From an uncultured Sphingobium sp. (GTDB taxonomy: Bacteria > Pseudomonadota > Alphaproteobacteria > Sphingomonadales > Sphingomonadaceae), in assembly GCA_913773715.1 (NCBI GenBank), contig CAJYHD010000629.1, forward strand, positions 1 to 5,266: a stretch of DNA of 5,266 nucleotides, read 5' to 3'. The notes beneath the pieces were generated by a model. The model searched no databases. It was not told the DNA's origin and worked only from the letters and a program-made list of their open reading frames with translations. Of the stretch, positions 1-5,266 are shown piece by piece; within the stretch, counting starts at the first letter, position 1; every line of letters begins with the position of its first letter. The position numbers were made by a program, and so were the translations under genes.

Positions 1-986
1 TCCAGCTTGCGAAGGATCGCGGCCATTGCCGGGACGTCCAAGCGATCGGCGTTATGCGAATTGAAATCCTCGGCCTCGGAGATACTGCGCTCTCCTTCTT
101 CAACGAACACCGCGTAATTGAGGTCGCGATTGTCGGGGGGAACGCGATAGTAATCGCCCCGATCCTCGGCAATTGCCATTTCCTCTCGGCTGAGGAGCGT
201 CTCGTATAGCTTCTCGCCGTGTCGGGTACCAATCACCTTTATTGGATGATCAGGCTTGCCGAGAACGTCCAGAACTGAATGAGCGAGCGTTTCGATCGTC
301 GCAGCAGGCGCCTTTTGGACAAAGAGATCACCATTCTCGCCGTGCTCGAACGCGTAGAGGACGAGATCCACCGCTTCTCCCAGCGTCATGACGAAGCGGG
401 TCATGGTTGGATCGGTGATCGTAAGCGGAAGCTGTTTGCGGACCTGCTCAACGAACAACGGGATAACCGACCCGCGTGAGGCCAGAACGTTGCCGTACCG
501 AGTACCGGTAATCACTGTGCGAGAGTTCAGCGCTAGGCGGGATTTGGCCACCATAACCTTCTCCATCAGCGCCTTAGAAATGCCCATGGCGTTGATCGGG
601 TACACGGCCTTATCAGTGGAAAGGCACACCACGCGCGATACCTCGGCGGCGATCGCTGCCTCCAGCACATTATCGGTGCCGATAATGTTCGTCTTCACCG
701 CTTCCATAGGGTGAAATTCGCATGACGGCACCTGCTTGAGTGCCGCGGCATGGAAGATATAGTCGACCCCCTTTACCGCGTTTGCCACGGCGCGCGGATC
801 GCGGACATCGCCAATGTAGTAGCGCAACCGCGGGTCGCGGTAGTGTAGGCGCTGATCCTCCTGCTTTTTCTCATCGCGGCTGAAAATCCGAATCTCGGCG
901 AACGGCTCGTCGATGAACCGGCGCAGCACCGTCGAACCAAACGAGCCGGTGCCGCCGGTAATAAGCAATATCTTGTCTTCGAACAT
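1..986 (-). CDS. fnlA: UDP-GlcNAc 4,6-dehydratase/5-epimerase, FnlA/WbjB/CapE type (C-terminus cut by window edge)
   Basis: The family catalyses the first step from UDP-GlcNAc to UDP-L-FucNAc: C4 oxidation, C6 dehydration and C5 inversion, in the cytoplasm. I read 328 codons from ATG at 986-984 with no stop. Family members are about 340-345 residues, so only the last 15 or so are missing. It is a soluble extended SDR enzyme. The nucleotide-binding loop GGTGSFG is at residues 11-17, GDV at 59-61, HAAALKQVP at 79-87 and STDKAVYPINAMGISK at 123-138. There Met134 replaces the usual catalytic Tyr, with Lys138 conserved, as is typical of FnlA/CapE rather than PseB. TRYGNVLASRGSVIPLF (162-178) and HGEKLYETLL (256-265) follow. 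The start has an AGGA Shine-Dalgarno five bases upstream. It is divergent from the wbpM-like gene. The next two pathway genes (reductase and 2-epimerase) may lie beyond the left edge, which is inference. The stereochemistry is assigned by family resemblance. Confidence 0.93.
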   Translation of the reverse strand, partial: MFEDKILLITGGTGSFGSTVLRRFIDEPFAEIRIFSRDEKKQEDQRLHYRDPRLRYYIGDVRDPRAVANAVKGVDYIFHAAALKQVPSCEFHPMEAVKTNIIGTDNVLEAAIAAEVSRVVCLSTDKAVYPINAMGISKALMEKVMVAKSRLALNSRTVITGTRYGNVLASRGSVIPLFVEQVRKQLPLTITDPTMTRFVMTLGEAVDLVLYAFEHGENGDLFVQKAPAATIETLAHSVLDVLGKPDHPIKVIGTRHGEKLYETLLSREEMAIAEDRGDYYRVPPDNRDLNYAVFVEEGERSISEAEDFNSHNADRLDVPAMAAILRKL

Positions 987-991
987 GGGTT

Positions 992-995
992 TCCT
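992..995 (-). promoter_or_regulatory. Shine-Dalgarno of the FnlA-type gene
   Basis: On the minus strand AGGA ends five bases before the ATG at 986. It supports that start, which also leaves the Rossmann loop at the expected distance from the N-terminus. Confidence 0.7.
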
Positions 996-1170
996 GGCGA
1001 GGAGGGCGAACGACGCTCGCGTGAGAGACATGCCGCGAATGGCTGTCGTTCCCTAGCAAAACACGTTGTCAGATCAAGGGCCCTAGCCGGAACAGCGGCG
1101 ACGCATGGGCTACGCTCTTCCGATGTGTCCCGCTTTCGGCTACGAGGCCACCGGTTACAAAAGTTAGAGT

Positions 1171-1202
1171 CTTGCGCGAGCAAGGAAAGCCTTCTGCAAG
1201 GC
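1171..1202 (+). promoter_or_regulatory. Tandem small inverted repeats in the wbpM leader
   Basis: Two perfect 5-bp stems with 4-nt loops lie side by side: CTTGC/GCAAG (1171-1175 with 1180-1184) and GCCTT/AAGGC (1189-1193 with 1198-1202). An alternative fold is possible, since CTTGC 1171-1175 also matches GCAAG 1196-1200 and would enclose AAGG/CCTT (1182-1185 with 1190-1193). The last base is five bases before the Shine-Dalgarno, so folding could affect translation. The repeats are visible directly; function is speculation. Confidence 0.3.
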
Positions 1203-1206
1203 GAGT

Positions 1207-1210
1207 GGAG
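1207..1210 (+). promoter_or_regulatory. Shine-Dalgarno of the WbpM-type gene
   Basis: GGAG sits five bases before the ATG at 1216. This fixes the start, which places the first membrane segment about 20 residues in, as in the family. Confidence 0.75.
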
Positions 1211-1215
1211 TAAAG

Positions 1216-3132
1216 ATGGCGCTCAAGAGCGTTCCCAAGTCGATCCTGACGATATCCAGACCGGCTAAGCGTTTCGTTGTCGTCGCCGTCGACATTTCCT
1301 TGTGTGCGCTGGCAGTCTGGCTAGCCTATTATCTGCGGCTGGGCGCGTGGATATCGCTGGTCGGTCGGCCGTCACTCGCGGTGGGCCTGTCTATCGCGTT
1401 GGCGTTGCCGATCTATGCGGCCGCCGGTCTATACCGGACGGTGTTCCGACACGTCGACGCGCGGATCTTATCAGTAATTGCCGGGGCCTCGCTTTGCTAC
1501 GGCATCTGCTACGCGACGATTGTCTCCGCTTACGCGTTTGACAACGTTCCTCGGACAGTCGGCCTGATCCAACCCGTACTGCTCTTTCTTGGAATTTGCC
1601 TCTCGCGGATGCTCGCCTCATGGGCGCTCGGTAACCCTTTGCAATTGCGGCTAAACCGCTCGTCGCTGCGCCATGTTCTGATTTATGGTGCGGGATCGTC
1701 GGGCCGGCAACTCGCACGCGCCGTCGCGGAGAGCCGCGAGATGAAGGTGGTGGGCTTCATCGACGATGACCGATCACTGCAGGGTAGCGTCATGCTGGGC
1801 TTGCGGGTGTTCGCTCCAAGCGTACTGCTGGATCTGGTCGAGCGTCGGCGGGTCGACGATATCCTTTTGGCGCTTCCATCGGTATCGCGCCGTCGGCGCA
1901 GCGAAATTGTCGCTGAACTGCGCCACTTCGACGTTGCGGTTCGCACGCTGCCGGGACTCATGGATTTGGCACACGGGCGCGTCCAAGTGAGTGACTTGCG
2001 CGAATTGACGATTGAGGACCTACTTCAGCGGGATCCAGTCGAGGCCGGCGACGAGGACGTCAACGAGCGCGTGGCCGACCATACCGTCATGGTGACGGGG
2101 GCGGGAGGCTCAATCGGTAGCGAACTTTGTCGGCAGCTCGTTCAGGCACGCCCAGCACGGCTGTTGCTTGTCGAAGCCAGCGAGTATGCTCTCTATTCGA
2201 TCCATCGCCAGCTGCAGGAACACGGTGGGGTGGAGCTCATCCCGTTGTTGGCGTCGGTGACCGATACGGTGCGAATGGAGGAGATTTTTGCTACGTGGCG
2301 ACCAGCGATGGTGTTCCACGCCGCAGCCTACAAGCACGTGCCACTGGTCGAGCACAATCTGCTTGAAGGACTGCGGAACAACGTCGTCGGCACCATGCTG
2401 ACGGCCAATTTGTCAATCCGGCACGAGGTTCGCGAATTCGTGCTGGTCAGCACCGATAAAGCCGTGCGGCCGACCAACGTAATGGGGGCAAGCAAGCGGC
2501 TGGCCGAACTCTGTCTGCAAGCAATGGCGGCAGAAACCTCGTCCACCTGCCTGTCAATGGTTCGCTTCGGCAACGTGCTGGGATCCAGTGGATCGGTCGT
2601 GCCGCTGTTTCGCGAGCAGATCCGCATGGGGGGGCCGATCACCATTACCCACCGTGATATCACCCGCTACTTCATGACCATCCCCGAAGCCGCTCGATTG
2701 GTGATTCATGCCGGCATGATGGCCAAGGGGGGCGAAGTGTTCGTTCTTGATATGGGTGAGCCCGTGCAGATTTATGAACTTGCGCGCAATCTGATCAAGC
2801 TTTCCGGCCTATCTGTGCGTGACGAGGACAATCCTCATGGCGATATCGAGATTGAGACCGTAGGATTGCGGCCGGGGGAGAAGCTGTACGAGGAACTGCT
2901 GATTGGCAACAACCCGCTGCCGACTACGCATCCCCGCATCATGAAGGCGGTCGAGCCGTACCTCCCACTGACGGAACTGATGACGGCGATCGATGCGCTG
3001 GTCGACGACATCGCCAGGAATGACGTCGTCGGCGCGCGGAAGCTGTTGTGCCGGCTGGTGCCGGAATATCGTCCAGAGCCCAAGATCGTTGACTATGTTC
3101 ATGCAGCCAGAAACGCGATGCCCGTTGCCTAG
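1216..3132 (+). CDS. wbpM: Membrane-anchored UDP-GlcNAc 4,6-dehydratase, WbpM/CapD/PglF family
   Basis: WbpM/CapD enzymes convert UDP-GlcNAc to UDP-2-acetamido-2,6-dideoxy-4-keto-xylo-hexulose, the branch point to UDP-D-QuiNAc, UDP-D-FucNAc and bacillosamine-type sugars. The 638 residues match the full family length (about 600-670). Four hydrophobic helices lie near residues 20-43, 53-73, 84-107 and 115-138, anchoring it in the inner membrane. A first Rossmann-like domain carries GAGSSG at 158-163. The catalytic SDR domain has VTGAGGSIGSE (293-303), AAAYKHVP (369-376), STDKAVRPTNVMGASK (412-427), RFGNVLGSSGSVVPLF (450-465) and LRPGEKLYEELL (551-562). Met423 takes the usual Tyr position and Lys427 is conserved, as in WbpM. 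ATG 1216 has a good Shine-Dalgarno. The gene stands alone between a divergent dehydratase and a 270-base gap, so it may be its own transcription unit. The family is certain; the final sugar cannot be told without the partner reductase. Confidence 0.97.
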   Translation: MALKSVPKSILTISRPAKRFVVVAVDISLCALAVWLAYYLRLGAWISLVGRPSLAVGLSIALALPIYAAAGLYRTVFRHVDARILSVIAGASLCYGICYATIVSAYAFDNVPRTVGLIQPVLLFLGICLSRMLASWALGNPLQLRLNRSSLRHVLIYGAGSSGRQLARAVAESREMKVVGFIDDDRSLQGSVMLGLRVFAPSVLLDLVERRRVDDILLALPSVSRRRRSEIVAELRHFDVAVRTLPGLMDLAHGRVQVSDLRELTIEDLLQRDPVEAGDEDVNERVADHTVMVTGAGGSIGSELCRQLVQARPARLLLVEASEYALYSIHRQLQEHGGVELIPLLASVTDTVRMEEIFATWRPAMVFHAAAYKHVPLVEHNLLEGLRNNVVGTMLTANLSIRHEVREFVLVSTDKAVRPTNVMGASKRLAELCLQAMAAETSSTCLSMVRFGNVLGSSGSVVPLFREQIRMGGPITITHRDITRYFMTIPEAARLVIHAGMMAKGGEVFVLDMGEPVQIYELARNLIKLSGLSVRDEDNPHGDIEIETVGLRPGEKLYEELLIGNNPLPTTHPRIMKAVEPYLPLTELMTAIDALVDDIARNDVVGARKLLCRLVPEYRPEPKIVDYVHAARNAMPVA

Positions 3133-3146
3133 AGCGTGTCTGTTGT

Positions 3147-3187
3147 GAATCGACGGCGCACGCGATTCCGGCCCTGATTGGCGGGCC
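3147..3187 (+). terminator. Possible terminator: tandem hairpins after the WbpM-type gene
   Basis: GAATCG (3147-3152) pairs with CGATTC (3163-3168), and immediately after it GGCCC (3170-3174) pairs with GGGCC (3183-3187). They begin 15 bases after the stop codon, a usual terminator place. No T-run follows (the next bases are TATCCTGT), so intrinsic termination would be weak. They may instead stabilise the 3' end of the mRNA. Confidence 0.3.
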
Positions 3188-3373
3188 TATCCTGTCCGCT
3201 CAAGCTCTTGGTCGGACGATATTGGCCTCCTCTGCCACGTAGGGGGGGGCAATGCGCCAGCGCGGCTAGCGCGTCGGCTGTTGGTTGACTTCCCCAGGAT
3301 CGATGTTGAGGGCGTGAACGATGTCCTATTGCAATACCCCAGACGACTACACTCTCGTCATCCGGCGTTTTAA
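3149..3373 (+). other. Start-less open frame, possible gene remnant
   Basis: After a TGA at 3146-3148 this frame is open for 74 codons to TAA at 3371-3373. It has no ATG; GTG occurs only late and has no Shine-Dalgarno. The conceptual product includes GLLCHVGGGNAPARLARRLL and then VDFPRIDVEGVNDVLLQYP, which reads more like a protein than most chance frames, and many third positions are G or C. The G8 run encodes its GlyGlyGly. I do not recognise a family. It could be the decayed remains of a gene removed when the locus was rearranged, or a chance frame in GC-rich DNA. It is not called as a gene. Confidence 0.2.
3242..3249. repeat. Homopolymer run of eight G
   Basis: G8 is the longest single-base run that I noticed in the window. 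Such tracts can slip during replication. It lies about 155 bases before the mini-ORF start and outside any confident gene, so an effect on expression is only a possibility. Confidence 0.6.
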
Positions 3374-3391
3374 ATATCGCAGCACGCGGAA

Positions 3392-3398
3392 TAAGGAG
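3392..3398 (+). promoter_or_regulatory. Strong Shine-Dalgarno without an ATG at normal spacing
   Basis: TAAGGAG is the best ribosome-binding sequence in the window. Five bases later is TTG (3404-3406). The nearest ATG in that frame, at 3413, is 14 bases away, which is too far. This favours TTG 3404 as the start of a small frame that ends at the RgpF-like start. Confidence 0.5.
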
Positions 3399-3403
3399 CA
3401 GCG

Positions 3404-3544
3404 TTGATCGATATGCCGAACCTTGTCGCTAAAGCGACCTTTCGCCGCGGCGTCGCTAGTGCGCACGGCCCAGTGGCGCCATTTGTTGGCCGAATGACGG
3501 ACGGCTTCTACTCGCGGCTAGACGTCTTCTGCTGCCGCGCGTGA
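3404..3544 (+). CDS. Small 46-residue ORF coupled to the RgpF-like gene
   Basis: It starts at TTG 3404 behind a strong Shine-Dalgarno and stops at TGA 3542-3544, giving 46 residues that begin with IDMPNLVAKATFRRGVASAH after the start residue and end in VFCCRA. An alternative start is ATG 3413. Its stop overlaps the GTG start of the next gene in the tetramer GTGA (3541-3544), the arrangement of translationally coupled genes, and that next start has no Shine-Dalgarno of its own. The product has no membrane helix or motif I know. It may be a leader peptide that delivers ribosomes to the RgpF-like gene, a small protein, or the true N-terminus of that gene cut off by a frameshift. The frame and the overlap are seen; translation is inferred. 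Confidence 0.4.
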   Translation: MIDMPNLVAKATFRRGVASAHGPVAPFVGRMTDGFYSRLDVFCCRA

Positions 3545-4473
3545 TCTTGTCGAGCAGCTGGCGCCCTGCTGCTAAGCGCCTGCTAGGTCTGCCACGGCTA
3601 CCAACAGGTCTAGTCGGCGTCGAAAGCCTTATTCGCGACTGGACCTTCCGGCGTCCGCAGCCGAGCCCGGCTGCAATTTTGGGACGTTGGCGAACCCGGT
3701 CCGCCGACGTTGCGGCGCCGCCCATCCGGGCATTCCGGCCGGTGTCGCCGCGCACTCGCTGGGTTGCCTATTTCATCTACATGCCGTCGGGTGGGCTGAC
3801 CGAGGCGCATCGTTTTACACTTCGCCGATTGCGCGAAATGCAGAACGCCGGGCTGATAGTGATCTGCGCCACGCCTGCGCCAGAGGCGGTGCCCGCGGAG
3901 CTCCACGCGCTTGCGGACGCGCTCTACTGGAAGGGGCTGGGCGGGTTCGACTTCTCCGCCTACGCACTCGCGATCTCAGAAGTGGCGGCCGACAGTCCGG
4001 GAGCGGATCTATTGCTGCTCAACGATTCAGTATTTGGGCCTTTTGGGCCAATTGAGGCACTATGGCAGGCGGCGCACTGGGATCTCAGCGGCTTCACCGC
4101 GGCAGGTGCAGGCGGAAACCATATCCAGTCCTACGCCTTCATCCTACGCGCGCTCGACCCCGAACGGGCAAAAGCGTTGCGCTCCGTCTTCCCGCCCGGG
4201 CGCGCGTTCGACGATTTCGCTACGGTTCTACTTCGCCAAGAGATGCGCCTTGCCGCGGTTGCGGCGCGCTCGATGTCGGTAGGCGCGGCCTGGTATGCCG
4301 ACCCCGACGAATGCGCCGATCCCAGTCTGTTCGCGGCCTTGCCTTTGGTTGCGGCCGGCTTCCCGTTTCTTAAGCGAGCGCTGCTTGGCAAGCACCGCGG
4401 CATCTATCCCGACCAAGATGTGCTGGACACACTGCGACGTATGGGCCACCCGCCGCCCCACAGCGTAGTCTAA
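3541..4473 (+). CDS. Rhamnan synthesis F (RgpF-like) family protein, putative glycosyltransferase
   Basis: The protein resembles the RgpF family (Pfam rhamnan synthesis protein F), named after a streptococcal rhamnan assembly protein and common in Gram-negative polysaccharide loci. The domain starts near residue 73 with VAYFIYMPSGGLTEAHRFTL. It continues with LIVICATP (105-112), the GFDFSAY element (135-141), the hallmark LLLLNDSVFGPF (157-168) and HIQSYAFILRAL (194-205), and ends with residues of the PDQDVLDTL segment near 298. There is no signal peptide or clear membrane helix, so it is probably cytosolic. The first 70 residues are basic and poorly conserved. I take GTG 3541 as the start because it overlaps the upstream stop as GTGA. 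The frame is open back to 3460 with no better start codon, so the N-terminus is uncertain and a frameshift near 3540 is possible. Sugar donor and acceptor cannot be told; rhamnose is only suggested by the family name. Confidence 0.82.
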   Translation: MILSSSWRPAAKRLLGLPRLPTGLVGVESLIRDWTFRRPQPSPAAILGRWRTRSADVAAPPIRAFRPVSPRTRWVAYFIYMPSGGLTEAHRFTLRRLREMQNAGLIVICATPAPEAVPAELHALADALYWKGLGGFDFSAYALAISEVAADSPGADLLLLNDSVFGPFGPIEALWQAAHWDLSGFTAAGAGGNHIQSYAFILRALDPERAKALRSVFPPGRAFDDFATVLLRQEMRLAAVAARSMSVGAAWYADPDECADPSLFAALPLVAAGFPFLKRALLGKHRGIYPDQDVLDTLRRMGHPPPHSVV

Positions 4474-4535
4474 GGCAGAGCCGAGCGGCGGGCTGGCTTC
4501 GCATAGCACTGTCGAGGGAGCACACGGTAGCCGTC
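4474..4535. other. Short spacer between the RgpF-like and Wzx genes
   Basis: The 62 bases contain no clear promoter or terminator, which fits co-transcription of the two genes. GGGAG at 4516-4520 is the only Shine-Dalgarno-like string, 15 bases before the flippase ATG and so at poor spacing. Confidence 0.4.
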
Positions 4536-5266
4536 ATGTCGTTGCGTCGTTCGGTCGTATGGGCGTTTCTGGGCCAGTTTATTGTCGCGATCGTGGGTTT
4601 CGGCGGCTCAGTGATCGTTAGCCGGCTGCTGACGCCTTACGAGTTCGGGCTCAATTCTATTGCGCTGGCAACGACGGGAATTCTGGCGGTGTTCGTGGCG
4701 TCGGGTGCCGACGCATTCATCGTGCGGGAGGTCGAGCTAACCCGCCAGATGATCGCCACAGCGACCACGATCAACGCCATCCTGTTCACTACCTTGTCCG
4801 CCGCATTGCTAGCAGTCAGTTTCTACGCCGGTCCACTGCTAGGCGATGAACGGGCGGGGGCGGTTGTGCGCATCTTGGCGATCATGCCGTTGCTCAACAT
4901 CCTGGCCTTTAGGCCAGCCGCAATGCTCCAGCGTAATATGCGCTTCAAGGCGGCGGCTATGGTGGCGGTCGCCTCCGTGACGATCAATAACGGGGTTGCC
5001 ATCGCTGTGATCCTCGCTGGCGCACGTTCCACCGGTCCTGCGATCGGCGCGGTGAGCGGCCTCGCCGCTACCATCGTCCTCTATCTCTTCATCAGCCCGG
5101 GCGATCTGCGCCCGTCCTTTTCCATCCGCAACATCGGCCCAATGGCGAAGTTCGGGCTGCGGATGGTAACGGTGTCGGGGGCTGGTCAGTTTGTACACCA
5201 CATGTCCCACCTGATTCTTGGGCGAATGCTGGGAATCGATGCGTTAGGATTGTATTCGCGCGCGAC
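4536..5266 (+). CDS. wzx: Wzx-type oligosaccharide flippase, MOP superfamily (N-terminal half, cut by window edge)
   Basis: Wzx proteins move undecaprenyl-pyrophosphate-linked repeat units across the inner membrane for polymerisation by Wzy. I read 243 codons from ATG 4536 with no stop before the right edge; full-length members have about 420-500 residues, so roughly half is present. The fragment begins with two Arg and a long hydrophobic helix (residues 8-30), then RLLTPYEFGL (30-39), the conserved loop of WzxC/AmsL-like members. Further hydrophobic helices lie near 41-62, 76-100, 109-125, 143-163 and 166-187, and another begins near 207. The loop with LQRNMRFKA (131-139) is also typical. 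The start is the only in-frame ATG near the first helix, but its Shine-Dalgarno is weak. It lies 62 bases after the RgpF-like gene on the same strand, probably in one operon. Family assignment is firm; which glycan it carries is unknown. Confidence 0.9.
   Translation, partial: MSLRRSVVWAFLGQFIVAIVGFGGSVIVSRLLTPYEFGLNSIALATTGILAVFVASGADAFIVREVELTRQMIATATTINAILFTTLSAALLAVSFYAGPLLGDERAGAVVRILAIMPLLNILAFRPAAMLQRNMRFKAAAMVAVASVTINNGVAIAVILAGARSTGPAIGAVSGLAATIVLYLFISPGDLRPSFSIRNIGPMAKFGLRMVTVSGAGQFVHHMSHLILGRMLGIDALGLYSRA

Larger units (their letters stand above)
987..1215. promoter_or_regulatory. Divergent intergenic region between the two dehydratase genes
   Basis: This 229-base gap must hold the promoters of both divergent genes, but I cannot place either with confidence. 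A weak minus-strand candidate is TTGATC with TAGGGA 16 bases downstream, within 1049-1076. A weak plus-strand candidate is CTTTCG (1133-1138) with TACAAA (1156-1161). The heptamer CCCTAGC occurs twice, at 1051-1057 and 1081-1087, exactly 30 bases apart, and the second copy overlaps the palindrome AGGGCCCT (1077-1084). Frames through the gap look like shadows without a Shine-Dalgarno, so I see no gene here. Confidence 0.5.
3133..3403. other. Intergenic region without a confident gene
   Basis: The gap holds two hairpins just after the wbpM-type stop, a run of eight G at 3242-3249, and an AT-rich patch TTTTAAATAT at 3368-3377 that could be a -10 region for the downstream unit, with no convincing -35 partner. 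TTGACT at 3285-3290 resembles a -35 box but has no good -10 behind it. A start-less open frame covers most of the gap and is listed separately. I see no transposase motif, no clear terminal repeats and no RNA gene. Confidence 0.5.

Noticed and set aside
279..714. Two plus-strand frames opposite the FnlA-type gene
   Set aside because: They lie antisense to a strongly conserved enzyme, lack a Shine-Dalgarno and read like mirror translations of it.
773..1183. 136-codon minus-strand frame spanning the start of the FnlA-type gene and the divergent region
   Set aside because: It overlaps the FnlA-type gene out of frame, has Arg/Ser/Cys-rich shadow composition, shows no motif and would cover the promoter region.
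2328..2663. 111-codon minus-strand frame within the WbpM-type gene
   Set aside because: It is the antisense shadow of conserved catalytic motifs on the plus strand, with no recognisable protein features.
3133..3250. Possible insertion sequence end after the WbpM-type stop
   Set aside because: The hairpins and the G-rich stretch raised the idea, but I see no matching terminal repeats, target duplication or transposase motif in any frame.
3911..4282. 123-codon plus-strand frame within the RgpF-like gene
   Set aside because: It is an alternative frame of a recognised gene, with Arg/Ser-rich composition and no family motif.
4839..5210. 123-codon minus-strand frame opposite the flippase
   Set aside because: The plus strand encodes a clear multi-helix flippase across this stretch; the His/Asp/Arg-rich antisense product is a shadow.

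Overview
The window is a piece of a cell-surface polysaccharide locus (O-antigen, capsule or exopolysaccharide). GC-rich DNA, strong third-position GC bias and the protein types suggest a Gram-negative proteobacterium. An alphaproteobacterium such as a sphingomonad is my best guess, but no marker gene here proves it.

Layout. Positions 1-986 (minus strand) hold a nearly complete FnlA/WbjB/CapE-type UDP-GlcNAc 4,6-dehydratase/5-epimerase whose C-terminus runs off the left edge. Positions 987-1215 form a divergent control region. Positions 1216-3132 (plus) encode a full-length, membrane-anchored WbpM/CapD-type UDP-GlcNAc 4,6-dehydratase. Positions 3133-3403 carry no confident gene: two tandem hairpins, a run of eight G and one long open frame without a start codon. 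From 3404 a 46-codon mini-ORF with a strong Shine-Dalgarno runs into a RgpF-like (rhamnan synthesis F family) protein, 3541-4473, through a GTGA stop/start overlap. From 4536 to the right edge lies the N-terminal half of a Wzx-type flippase (MOP superfamily).

How they fit. The two dehydratases act on the same substrate, UDP-GlcNAc. One retains and the other inverts C5, so they feed D-series and L-series 6-deoxy-amino sugars such as D-FucNAc/D-QuiNAc and L-FucNAc. The RgpF-like protein probably works in glycan assembly, and Wzx would flip the finished lipid-linked repeat unit for a Wzy-dependent pathway. The families are well known. The less ordinary parts are the mini-ORF coupled to the RgpF-like gene, the start-less open frame with G8 before it, and the competing hairpins in the wbpM leader. 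I found no RNA gene, CRISPR array, complete insertion sequence or evident undescribed system.
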